Shown piece after piece: positions 26,719-35,354 of a DNA stretch of 64,000 nucleotides. Positions within the stretch are counted from its first letter, which is position 1. Each line of letters opens with the position of its first letter. The notes below the pieces were generated by a model. It was not told where the DNA came from. It saw only the letters and a list, made by a program, of their open reading frames with translations, and made no database searches. Location: the NCBI GenBank assembly GCA_947646015.1, contig CANSEY010000006.1, positions 109,406-173,405 of the forward strand. Reading direction: 5' to 3'. The stretch comes from an uncultured Bacteroides sp. Lineage in GTDB: Bacteria; Bacteroidota; Bacteroidia; Bacteroidales; Bacteroidaceae. Made by a program: the position numbers and the translations under genes.

Positions 26719-29700
26719 ATGAAAAAAAATCATTCATTTATTGCATTATATCCTAAATATGCTTTAAATCTAAAACTTCCTTTAATTATGAGGATCAGTC
26801 TGGTACTACTTTTTGCTGTAGTTTTGCAGCTTTCTGCCGAGAATGGATATGCCCAAAAAATAGGGGTTGCCATCTCGATGTCTAATGCTTCCATAGAGCA
26901 AGTTCTGAACCGGATAGAAGAAACATCCGATTATGTATTCCTGTACAATGATAAAACAATTCAGACAAACCGGATTGTTTCAGTCAGTAATAAGTCTGGT
27001 AAGATTCTGGATATTCTTGATGAGATATTTCGTGGTACCAATGTCACTTATACAATGGTAGATAAACAAATCATTTTGTCAACTCAGAAGCTCAATGTGA
27101 CAGATCAGAGTGATAATAAGATTCTGCTGAAAGGTCTTGTAAAGGATGCTGGCGGAGAGCCTTTGATTGGTGTGAATGTTAAAGCACAAGGAGCTTCAGG
27201 CACTATCACTGATATTAATGGTAATTTTAATATTCAAGTTAAGATAGGAGAATCTATAGAATTCTCTTACGTAGGATATGTGCCACAGATAGTTAAGGTG
27301 ACTGGTAATCAACCATTGAATATTATTCTTCAGGAAGATAACAAAGTGCTGAGTGAGGTTGTTGTGACTGCTCTAGGTATCAAAAGAGAGGCAAAAGCAT
27401 TGACATACAATGTACAGGAGTTAAAGAGTGATGCAATCACAGGAGTTAAGGATGCCAGTTTCGTTACTAGCCTGCAAGGTAAAATAGCAGGTGTGACTAT
27501 CAATCAAAGTGCGAATGGCATTGGTGGTTCTACACGTGTAGTAATGCGTGGTACAAAATCATTATTCGGAGATAACAATGCTTTGTATGTAGTAGATGGT
27601 ATTCCATTATCATCCATGCGTTCAGAGCAGCCGATGGGGTCTTTTGAAGTGCCGGATGGCGGTGATAGTGACGGTATATCTAGTCTGAATCCGGATGATA
27701 TAGAAACCATGTCTGTACTTACGGGTGCTGCAGCGGCAGCTTTGTATGGAGCGGCTGGTGCAAATGGTGTTGTATTGATTACTACGAAAAAGGGTACTGA
27801 GGGAAAGTTAAGTGTATCTTATTCAAATGATACTCAGTTTTTGATGCCGTTCGTAATGCCTAAATTTCAAAATACCTATGGACGTAAAAAGGAAGGTGTA
27901 TTTGAGAGCTGGGGAAATAAACTGGCTACCCCTTCATCTTATGACCCGAAGGATTTCTTTCAGACGGGTTTTACTGAAACTAATTCATTAAGCGTAACTT
28001 CTGGAACAGATAGAAATCAGACCTATTTTTCCGCTTCATCTATTAATGCAGCAGGTATCATTCCTAATAATAAATATAACCGTTATAATTTTACCTTAAG
28101 AAATACGACTGAGCTCATAAAAGATAGATTAACTCTTGATATGAGTGCATCTTACATTATTCAGAATAATCAAAATATGATATCTCAGGGACAAGCTCAT
28201 AATCCGTTGGTTCCTTTGTATTTATTCCCTCCCGGTGATGATATTGAGAAGTATAAGACATACGAGCACTATAATGCCGAACGTAATTTTAATACTCAAT
28301 TCTGGCCTTATGGGAATAAGAATTTAGCTATGCAGAACCCGTGGTGGATTGTGAATCGTGAGTTCTTTAATAATAATAAACAACGCTATATGTTTACAGG
28401 TAGTCTGAACTGGAAGATAACTAGCTGGATGAGAGCGACCGGTCGTTTGCGTGTTGATAATAGTGAAGATACCTATACCCGAAAGATCAGTGCATCTTCC
28501 GACAAATTATTTGCTTCGGATTATGGTAACTACCAGAAGATGCGTACTCAATATAAGAACTTTTATGCGGATGCTATTCTGAATATAGATAAGAAGTTCG
28601 GTATATGGGGAGTAAATGCGAATATCGGAGGAAGTGTGACAGATGAAATTATGGGTGATGTTACCGGGTTTGAAGGTAACCTGGTTACTGTTCCCAACTT
28701 GTTTACTGTAGAAAATATTGACCGTAATGATGCGGAAACAAATATGTTGGGTGGAACAGGAGTTCATTATAATTCGCAGTCCGCTTTTGCAACTGTGCAA
28801 TTCAGTTATAAGAGTGCTCTGTTTTTAGATGTAACCGGACGTAACGACTGGGCTTCTACTTTTGCCTTTACATCTAATGAGAAAAAAGGATATTTTTACC
28901 CGTCAGTGGGTTTGTCTTTTGTGCCGACGGAGATGTTTGATTTAAGCAAAACACCGATCTCATTCATGAAATTGCGTGCTTCTTATAGCGAGGTAGGTAA
29001 TGCTCCAAAGCCCTATGTGTCTTCTTTATCCTATAAGATTACCCGTGGTAAAATAGAAGATCTGCCGTCACTTCCGGCAACAGGTTTAAAACCGGAACGT
29101 ACCAAGGCATTTGAGGTAGGTGCTAATATCCGTTTATTCAAGGATAAGATTAACTTTGATGTTACTTATTATAGCTCAAATACCTATAACCAGTTCTTTA
29201 CTCTGGATGCTGCTCCCAGTACGGGTTATAAAGAATATCATGTAAACAGTGGTAAAGTGAAAAACTGGGGTGTTGAAGCCATGCTGGGATATAAAGAAAA
29301 GTTAGGTCAGGTGAACTGGAATTCCACCTTAACCTTCACCATGAATCGGAATAAAATTAAAGAATTATTGAGTGAATCGGCACGTAATCCTATCACGAAT
29401 GAGCGAGTCATTCTTCCTTATATGGACATCGTGACAATGGGAACTTACAAACAAAGAATTGAAGAAGGCGGAAGTATTGGAGATATTTACGTCCAAGGCT
29501 TGAAGACAGATCATCAAGGCTATATATATGTAAATCCTCAGGATGGTTCTGTTCAGGCGGATAGTGAAAACTGGATAAAAGCCGGAAATTCAGCTCCCAA
29601 ATATAATTTTGGTTGGAATAATACTTTTAGCTATAAAGGATTTTCACTTGGCTTCCTGATCGATGCACGTCTAGGTGGTATTTGTGTTTCTGCCACACAA

Positions 29701-30093
29701 GCGCTTATGGATCGTTTTGGTACTTCTCAAGCTTCTGCTGACGCTCGTGATAATGGCGGCGTAATGGTGAATGGAGGGAAAGTAAATACTGAAAAATATT
29801 ATTCTGTAGTCGGTGGTGGTACTACCGGATTATTAGCATTCTATACATATAGCGCAACCAATGTTCGCCTGAGGGAAGCTACTTTAGGATACACATTTCC
29901 CGATCAATGGTTTAGAGGGGCAGTGAAGAATGTGAAATTATCTCTGATTGGTAAGAATTTGTTTATGTTCTATCATAAGGCTCCTTTTGATCCTGAACTG
30001 GCGTCTTCTACAGGAACCTATTATCAGGGTATCGACTTTTTTATGCAACCGAGTTTGCGTAATGTTGGTTTTAGCTTAAAATTCCAATTCTAA
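26719..30093 (+). CDS. SusC-like TonB-dependent outer-membrane transporter with STN domain
   Basis: 1,124 residues. A signal peptide ends near ENGYAQ. Then come an STN signalling domain (SMSNASIEQVLNRIEETSDY ... VFLYNDK), a carboxypeptidase-regulatory-like beta domain (VKDAGGEPLIGVNVKAQGAS), the TonB-box/plug region (EVVVTALGIKREAKAL, GKIAGVTINQSANG, ALYVVDGIPL, SLNPDDIETMSVLTGAAAAA, LYGAAGANGVVLITTKKG) and a 22-strand barrel ending in an aromatic residue (FSLKFQF). It imports large oligosaccharides with the SusD lid. The STN domain plus adjacent FecR/sigma marks it as a signalling transporter. The GH18 and fucosidase neighbours suggest N-glycan pieces as cargo. Confidence 0.93.
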   Translation: MKKNHSFIALYPKYALNLKLPLIMRISLVLLFAVVLQLSAENGYAQKIGVAISMSNASIEQVLNRIEETSDYVFLYNDKTIQTNRIVSVSNKSGKILDILDEIFRGTNVTYTMVDKQIILSTQKLNVTDQSDNKILLKGLVKDAGGEPLIGVNVKAQGASGTITDINGNFNIQVKIGESIEFSYVGYVPQIVKVTGNQPLNIILQEDNKVLSEVVVTALGIKREAKALTYNVQELKSDAITGVKDASFVTSLQGKIAGVTINQSANGIGGSTRVVMRGTKSLFGDNNALYVVDGIPLSSMRSEQPMGSFEVPDGGDSDGISSLNPDDIETMSVLTGAAAAALYGAAGANGVVLITTKKGTEGKLSVSYSNDTQFLMPFVMPKFQNTYGRKKEGVFESWGNKLATPSSYDPKDFFQTGFTETNSLSVTSGTDRNQTYFSASSINAAGIIPNNKYNRYNFTLRNTTELIKDRLTLDMSASYIIQNNQNMISQGQAHNPLVPLYLFPPGDDIEKYKTYEHYNAERNFNTQFWPYGNKNLAMQNPWWIVNREFFNNNKQRYMFTGSLNWKITSWMRATGRLRVDNSEDTYTRKISASSDKLFASDYGNYQKMRTQYKNFYADAILNIDKKFGIWGVNANIGGSVTDEIMGDVTGFEGNLVTVPNLFTVENIDRNDAETNMLGGTGVHYNSQSAFATVQFSYKSALFLDVTGRNDWASTFAFTSNEKKGYFYPSVGLSFVPTEMFDLSKTPISFMKLRASYSEVGNAPKPYVSSLSYKITRGKIEDLPSLPATGLKPERTKAFEVGANIRLFKDKINFDVTYYSSNTYNQFFTLDAAPSTGYKEYHVNSGKVKNWGVEAMLGYKEKLGQVNWNSTLTFTMNRNKIKELLSESARNPITNERVILPYMDIVTMGTYKQRIEEGGSIGDIYVQGLKTDHQGYIYVNPQDGSVQADSENWIKAGNSAPKYNFGWNNTFSYKGFSLGFLIDARLGGICVSATQALMDRFGTSQASADARDNGGVMVNGGKVNTEKYYSVVGGGTTGLLAFYTYSATNVRLREATLGYTFPDQWFRGAVKNVKLSLIGKNLFMFYHKAPFDPELASSTGTYYQGIDFFMQPSLRNVGFSLKFQF

Positions 30094-30110
30094 TACTAAA
30101 ATAGAGAATA

Positions 30111-31709
30111 ATGAAAAAGATGAAAATATATATGAAGTTGAAAAGCGCATTAGTATTGGGACTTTTCACATTAACGGCATGTACGGGCAATTATAGAGAT
30201 TTTAATATGAATCCCGACAATGTTCCTGATTCTTACTTAGATATGGATGGCTTGCGTTATGGCTCGGCTATTACTTCTATGGAGTTGGATATGATTCCGT
30301 GCAGTGATCAGGGAGCTAATGCTTATCAGCGTGCTCAGAATCTGACAGGAGATATCTTTTCCGGTCAGTTGTGCGCTATTGGTGTCTGGAACGGTTGTTC
30401 TAATAATACAACTTATAACTTGCGTTTCGACAATTGGAATGATGTAATGTTCAATATTGCTTTCACTACTATAATGCCTGCTTGGAAGCGTGTTTGTACG
30501 GAAGAAAACAGAGAAAAAGAACCTGTGACTTATGCGATAGCACAAGTGCTGAAAGTTGCTGCCATGCACCGTTGTACGGATAATTATGGTCCGTTGCCAT
30601 ATTTTCAATTTGGGAATGGAGCGATGACTACTCCTTATGATGCTCAGGATAAGATATATGAATCATTCTTTAAAGATTTGAATGAAGCCATTGATATTCT
30701 GGAAGATTTTTGTGAGAAGAATCCCGATGCGCGTCCATTAAAAAAGTATGATTTGGTTTATGAAGGTAATATTACTAAGTGGGCTAAATTTGCCAATACT
30801 TTAAAATTAAGACTGGCAATGCGTATTGTATATGTTGATCCAGCTAATGCTCAAAAGTATGCTGAAGAAGCTGTCAGTACATCAAGAGGTGTCGGGGTTA
30901 TGACGGAAAATGATGATAATGCAATGTTGCATTCGGCAAACGGTATTGTTGTGTATCATCCTTTGAGAGTGATTTGGGCAATGTATAAAGAAACGTGTAT
31001 GGGATCTACCATGGAGTCATTTCTTAAAGGATACAGTGATGATCGTATTGGCAAATACTTTCATAAATCAACTTTAGAAGGTGGTGATTACCATGGAGCT
31101 CGTAATGGAATTATTATTGATGACCAGACATTATATCAGAGATTGTCCACTCCTAATATCGAGGCGTCAAATAAAGTGAAATGGATGTGTGCTGCCGAAG
31201 CATATTTCCTGCGTGCAGAAGGCGCTTTGCGAAAATGGAATATGGAAGGGGATGCGAAGGGATTATATGAAACAGGTGTTCGTACCTCATTTGCAGAATG
31301 GGAAGCGAACATAGGCAGTTACTTGACGAATAAAGATGCCAAACCTGCTAAATATGATGATCCTATTGGCAATAACAGTTATTCGGCTCGTACGGAAATA
31401 ACCCCTGTCTATGATGAAAAGGCTTCTGTTGAAGAAAATCTGGAGCGCATCTTGACGCAGAAATGGATTGCCCTCTATCCGGAAGGACAAGAAGCATGGA
31501 CTGAGTTCCGCCGTACTGGTTATCCCAAGATAATGCCGGTGGCCAATAATTTCAGCAATGGAGCAGTTGATACGGAAATACAGATTCGTCGTGTTACTTT
31601 CCCGCAACAAGAATATGATGGGAATAGTGCTGAAGTTCAGAGAGCCATTTCTCTATTAGGTGGTCCGGATACAGGTGGAACCAAACTATGGTGGGATAAG
31701 AAAAAATAA
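30111..31709 (+). CDS. SusD-like surface glycan-binding lipoprotein
   Basis: 532 residues starting 17 bp after susC. Lipoprotein signal (GLFTLTAC). The N-terminal part (NMNPDNVPDSYLDMDGLRYG, NWNDVMFNIAFTTIMPAWKR) and the helical TPR-type scaffold (AIAQVLKVAAMHRCTDNYGP, KWAKFANTLKLRLAMRIVY, EAYFLRAEGALRKWNMEGDA, ILTQKWIALYPEGQEAWTEF) identify the SusD/RagB-like class 2 family. It forms the hinged lid over SusC and binds the incoming glycan at the cell surface. Confidence 0.92.
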   Translation: MKKMKIYMKLKSALVLGLFTLTACTGNYRDFNMNPDNVPDSYLDMDGLRYGSAITSMELDMIPCSDQGANAYQRAQNLTGDIFSGQLCAIGVWNGCSNNTTYNLRFDNWNDVMFNIAFTTIMPAWKRVCTEENREKEPVTYAIAQVLKVAAMHRCTDNYGPLPYFQFGNGAMTTPYDAQDKIYESFFKDLNEAIDILEDFCEKNPDARPLKKYDLVYEGNITKWAKFANTLKLRLAMRIVYVDPANAQKYAEEAVSTSRGVGVMTENDDNAMLHSANGIVVYHPLRVIWAMYKETCMGSTMESFLKGYSDDRIGKYFHKSTLEGGDYHGARNGIIIDDQTLYQRLSTPNIEASNKVKWMCAAEAYFLRAEGALRKWNMEGDAKGLYETGVRTSFAEWEANIGSYLTNKDAKPAKYDDPIGNNSYSARTEITPVYDEKASVEENLERILTQKWIALYPEGQEAWTEFRRTGYPKIMPVANNFSNGAVDTEIQIRRVTFPQQEYDGNSAEVQRAISLLGGPDTGGTKLWWDKKK

Positions 31710-31736
31710 TTAGTAACTCATAAAGAAGTGAATCAA

Positions 31737-32708
31737 ATGAAGAAATTTATTTTATATATTCTGGCAGTACTAGCAGGAAGTTCTTTATTTATAGCATGTG
31801 AAGAACAGAATGAAATGGAAGCACGTGTTGTCCAGACAGTTCCGGAAAAACCGGAAGCATATTATGAAAATCTGCGTGCTTATCGAAATACAGATCACTA
31901 TATTGCCTTTGGGTGGTTTGGCAACTGGTCGGCTGCCGGTCCGGCTATGTCCACAAGATTAGCTAATGTGCCGGATAGTATGGACATTATTTCTATTTGG
32001 GGAGATTATAATAAGATTACTCCGGAAATGAAAGCTGATATGGAATATGTTCGGAGAGTGAAAGGTATGAAAGTGATCTTTACCATTTTTGCACATTCTA
32101 TTCCGGAAGAATTTGAAGTTACTAAAGAAGGAATTGAAGCCTATGCGCTTGCAGTATGTGATTCTGTTGATAAATATGATTATGATGGCTTGGATCTGGA
32201 CTATGAACCGGGATTTGGCGGAGTGGGACCGTTGGTTTCAGGTCCTGGACACATGGACAATATGGAGATTTTTGTAAGAAAGCTGAGCGAAAAATTAGGC
32301 CCGGCTTCAGGAACAGGCAAACTGCTTACCATCGACGGAGTTCCTTTTCACTTAAATGAGGGATTAGCCCAGTTATTTGATTATGGAATTGTGCAGGCTT
32401 ATAACTCTTATGGAGATAGTGATTTGCAAGGTCGTTTTGATGATGCTGATGCCAATGGCTGGAAACCGGAGCAGTATATTTTTACTGAGAACTTTGAAAG
32501 TCTGTGGTCAACGGGAGGAAACCCGGAATATCGGGATTCTAAAGGAAGAACGATGCCTTCATTGTTAGGAATGGCCCGTTTCAATCCGCGTCAAGGAAAA
32601 AAAGCGGGGGTGGGAACTTACCACATGGAATATGAATATTTGGCATTGCCTGACTATAAGTATCTGAGACAAGCTATTCAGATAATGAATCCGGCCATTA
32701 ATGAATAA
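31737..32708 (+). CDS. GH18 endo-beta-N-acetylglucosaminidase-type lipoprotein
   Basis: 323 residues from the ATG at 31737 (an in-frame GTG lies 9 bp upstream). Lipobox FIAC with acidic residues after the Cys (CEEQNEME), so probably exposed at the surface. The GH18 active-site motif DGLDLDYE is intact at residues 150-157, with catalytic Glu157; the preceding strand ends in KVIFTIFAH and the following one in GKLLTIDGV. Size and layout fit the Bacteroides endoglycosidases that cut the chitobiose core of N-glycans. It follows SusD directly and precedes two DUF1735-type binding proteins, the usual gene order in such loci. Confidence 0.88.
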   Translation: MKKFILYILAVLAGSSLFIACEEQNEMEARVVQTVPEKPEAYYENLRAYRNTDHYIAFGWFGNWSAAGPAMSTRLANVPDSMDIISIWGDYNKITPEMKADMEYVRRVKGMKVIFTIFAHSIPEEFEVTKEGIEAYALAVCDSVDKYDYDGLDLDYEPGFGGVGPLVSGPGHMDNMEIFVRKLSEKLGPASGTGKLLTIDGVPFHLNEGLAQLFDYGIVQAYNSYGDSDLQGRFDDADANGWKPEQYIFTENFESLWSTGGNPEYRDSKGRTMPSLLGMARFNPRQGKKAGVGTYHMEYEYLALPDYKYLRQAIQIMNPAINE

Positions 32709-32736
32709 TAGTATTACAATATAAATAATTAAAGAT

Positions 32737-33870
32737 ATGATGAGACTTAAATATATAATTGCGGGAATTTCTCTGCTCTTGCTTGCATCTTGCAAAGAGG
32801 CTGACGAGTTTCGTGATGTGGTGTATATGACTGGTACTGAATCCACTGTTATAAGCCGTTTGACAATAGATGGGCCTGCTACGATGGGAGTGAGTGCAAC
32901 TTGTTCTTCTAAAATAGAAGGAACGGATGTGAAAGTCAGTTTTACGGTTGAGCCGGGACTGGTGGAAAGTTATAATGTAAAGAATGGGACTAAATATACG
33001 GTGTTGCCGGAAGGGAGTTATCGTCTCTCTGAATCTCAATCGGTTATAAAAGCCGGTTCAAATGTGTCGGAACCGATCATGTTTAACATTGATTCTACAG
33101 AGAAACTTCAGGAAGGTGTAGTATATATGCTTCCCATTTCATTAGCAAATGTGGAGGGGAAGAAAATGCTTGACTCTGGCAGAACCTTATACTTGATCGT
33201 GAATCAGACTATAATAACAAGTGCATGTTCTTTGTCCGGCAGCGTATCATTCAATGTTCCAAAGTTTAAGGAAAATCCTTCACTAAAGAGTTTGCAGGAG
33301 TTCTCCATGGAATGTCGTATAAAGATGAATGGTTTCGCAACTTGGGATCCTTATATTAGTTCAATAATGGGGATCGAGAGTGATGAAAACTTCCTGTTGC
33401 GTTTTGGTGATGTGACTATCAAGAATAATCAATTGCAGTTGACAGCAAAAGATCAGTTGACTACTCCAATGACTTTTGATACAGGGAAATGGTATCACGT
33501 AGCGGCTGTATATGATGGCGCTTCGTTGAATATCTACGTAAATGGCGCTTTGGAAGTAACCAAGGCTGCGGATAAACGTAAAGCCGTAAACTTATATGAT
33601 GGTGGTGACTTTAATATTGGATATTCTTATAATGGACGCTATCTGAATGGTGCTATCAGTGAGGCCCGCGTTTGGACCAGAGCTTTGACACAAGCCGAAA
33701 TAGAAGGCAATATTTGTTATGTTGCTCCTGATTCGGAAGGATTATTGGCATATTGGCGTTTTAATGAAGGGACAGGAAACACTTCTGCCGATATGACCGG
33801 GCATGGCTATAATGCTGAACGGAAGACAGGTACTCCAACATGGATTGAGGGAGTTCGTTGTCCTGAATGA
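32737..33870 (+). CDS. DUF1735 plus LamG-domain surface lipoprotein
   Basis: 377 residues. Lipobox LLLLASC. The N-terminal domain (about 20-150) is DUF1735-like (DVVYMTGTESTVISRLTIDG, KVSFTVEPGLVESYNVKNGT). The C-terminal domain (about 165-375) is a LamG/concanavalin-like jelly roll (SMECRIKMNGF, GKWYHVAAVYDGASLNIYVN, GYSYNGRYLNGAISEARVWT, LLAYWRFNEGTGN, DMTGHGYNA). A non-enzymatic glycan- or glycoprotein-binding surface protein is the likely role. Fourth gene of the operon, 28 bp after GH18. Confidence 0.82.
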   Translation: MMRLKYIIAGISLLLLASCKEADEFRDVVYMTGTESTVISRLTIDGPATMGVSATCSSKIEGTDVKVSFTVEPGLVESYNVKNGTKYTVLPEGSYRLSESQSVIKAGSNVSEPIMFNIDSTEKLQEGVVYMLPISLANVEGKKMLDSGRTLYLIVNQTIITSACSLSGSVSFNVPKFKENPSLKSLQEFSMECRIKMNGFATWDPYISSIMGIESDENFLLRFGDVTIKNNQLQLTAKDQLTTPMTFDTGKWYHVAAVYDGASLNIYVNGALEVTKAADKRKAVNLYDGGDFNIGYSYNGRYLNGAISEARVWTRALTQAEIEGNICYVAPDSEGLLAYWRFNEGTGNTSADMTGHGYNAERKTGTPTWIEGVRCPE

Positions 33871-33916
33871 TGAGTCTTATTTTTCAGAAAGTTTTCGAAG
33901 GTCATAACATAGAAAG

Positions 33917-34861
33917 ATGAACATTATGAAGAATTTTTATAAATTAATGATAATGGTTGCAGCCGTTTGGGCTGCAACCCCTTTCTTCACTTCGTGTAGT
34001 GACAGTGAAGAAGAAGATAACGAGTATACTACTTCTTTTGTCTATTTACAAAGAAACGATTATTTAGATGATGAGAAAGTATTTATCATAACTCATAACA
34101 GTATCACAGGGTTAGGAGGAAAGGTTGACATGCCCTTCAGGGTAAAAGTACAGCGACCAACTTCTGTGGATGTAACAGTTAATCTGGCAGTACAGACAAG
34201 TGAAGGATTGGAAGGGAAAATCGTATTAAGCTCTCAGCAAGTAGTCATTAAAGCCGGTGAAATGCAATCGGAAGAACTTACGGCAAGTATGCCCGATTTA
34301 TCATTTTTATCAGGAACAGAAGATGCTATGAGTTATACTTTTTCTGTAATAATGGAAAGTATTCAGTCAACCAGTCAGAGTGTTAGGGCAAGTAGTATTT
34401 ATAATGCACTGCCTGCTACAATTAACAAAGAAGCTCTATCCGTTGATAATCTGAAAAGCGGAGTGCCGGAGAATAGTGTACTTGACGATCGGTCTAAGTG
34501 GACTCTTACTCTGATGGATGGGGTGCAAGGTACGGCGTCTGATCTGATTGACGGTAATGGAGGATCGGATGTTGCTATGGATAATTCCGGTTTTTGGATT
34601 ACTGTGGATTTAGGCAGTAAGAAGACTGTGACAGGAATTAAGACTCAGCATTGGAGTTCTGGCTATGCTCCTTCTAAAGTTGTGATCTATATATCTGAGG
34701 ATGGAAATAAGTGGAAATCAATGGGAGACATTCGCACTAGTGGAAGCACTCAGAATATTTCATTGAAGGTTCCTATGGATACCCGGTTCTTGAAATATGA
34801 TATGTTGTCATATCCGAAGCGTGTTGATGTCACAGAGTTCAATATTTATATAGCTAAATAG
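33917..34861 (+). CDS. DUF1735-type lipoprotein with F5/8 type C (CBM32-like) domain
   Basis: 314 residues. Lipobox FFTSC followed by SDSEEEDNE, a strong acidic surface-export signal. The N-terminal domain (about 35-165) has the DUF1735-like pattern (FRVKVQRPTSVDVTVNLAVQ, VVIKAGEMQSEELTASM). The C-terminal discoidin fold carries LIDGNGGSDVAMDNSGFWIT, VDLGSKKTVTGIKTQHW, APSKVVIYISEDGNKWKSMG and TRFLKYDML. It probably binds host glycan at the surface. Last gene of the SusC operon; hairpins follow. Confidence 0.8.
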   Translation: MNIMKNFYKLMIMVAAVWAATPFFTSCSDSEEEDNEYTTSFVYLQRNDYLDDEKVFIITHNSITGLGGKVDMPFRVKVQRPTSVDVTVNLAVQTSEGLEGKIVLSSQQVVIKAGEMQSEELTASMPDLSFLSGTEDAMSYTFSVIMESIQSTSQSVRASSIYNALPATINKEALSVDNLKSGVPENSVLDDRSKWTLTLMDGVQGTASDLIDGNGGSDVAMDNSGFWITVDLGSKKTVTGIKTQHWSSGYAPSKVVIYISEDGNKWKSMGDIRTSGSTQNISLKVPMDTRFLKYDMLSYPKRVDVTEFNIYIAK

Positions 34862-34906
34862 TTAAGTGCTATATCACAATTCTTAGAATTAAAGGAAATT
34901 CCTCGG

Positions 34907-34925
34907 AGATACTCACGTAGTATCT
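34907..34925 (+). terminator. Small hairpin after the GH18 operon
   Basis: AGATACT (34907-34913) pairs with AGTATCT (34919-34925) around a 5-nt loop, 46 bp after the last stop. Weak on its own; a longer inverted repeat follows at 34950. Confidence 0.35.
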
Positions 34926-34949
34926 AAGATATGAACCGATAAGAACTAT

Positions 34950-35020
34950 ATTTCACTCTCCTTATTCATCTCAAAGTGACCATATATCTGTTGCTTGGGA
35001 TGAATGGGGAGAAGTGAAAT
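34950..35020 (+). repeat. Imperfect 21/22-bp inverted repeat, possible terminator
   Basis: The arms 34950-34970 and 34999-35020 share ATTTCACT/AGTGAAAT at the outside and ATTCATC/GATGAAT at the inside, with a bulge and mismatches in the middle, around a 28-nt loop. It could end the GH18 operon or be a relic of the insertion sequence whose fragment lies just downstream. Confidence 0.5.
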
Positions 35021-35048
35021 TTGGTCTTCCTGTGTTTTACATCCTTCA

Positions 35049-35210
35049 CTAAATAAACGTTTCTTTGTAATCCTCTCTGCGATACCAATTCTTTGAGATA
35101 TTTTTATCGGTATTTAGATTGACTCTGATAAATTTATTGAGCAGCTCTTTAAAGTATTTAAAGGTATTAATGCCATGTAGCTTGTATTTGTATGTCGAGT
35201 AACTTTGCTT
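35049..35210 (-). pseudogene. C-terminal fragment of an IS66-like transposase
   Basis: A minus-strand open stretch of 53 codons ending at TAG (35051-35049). The core reads YKLHGINTFKYFKELLNKFI, like the C-terminal element of Bacteroides IS66-family transposases (CKLHGIN-x-F-x-YF-x-x-x-L). It starts just after an in-frame TAA (35213-35211) and has no start codon, so it is a remnant. The rest of the 493-bp gap between the GH18 operon and the fucosidase holds the inverted repeat at 34950 and a weak promoter-like TATCTTAG about 35295; no other gene is seen. Confidence 0.5.
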
Positions 35211-35354
35211 TTAGTTCTCTCGATATGGATAGAGTATTCTTAATGTTGAAGATAACATGCACAGATCCGGTTGATTAGTAATATAATATTTCCTATCTTA
35301 GCACCGGCAAATAAAATCACCTGAAAAGATAAAACTATAAATGAATCGAACACC

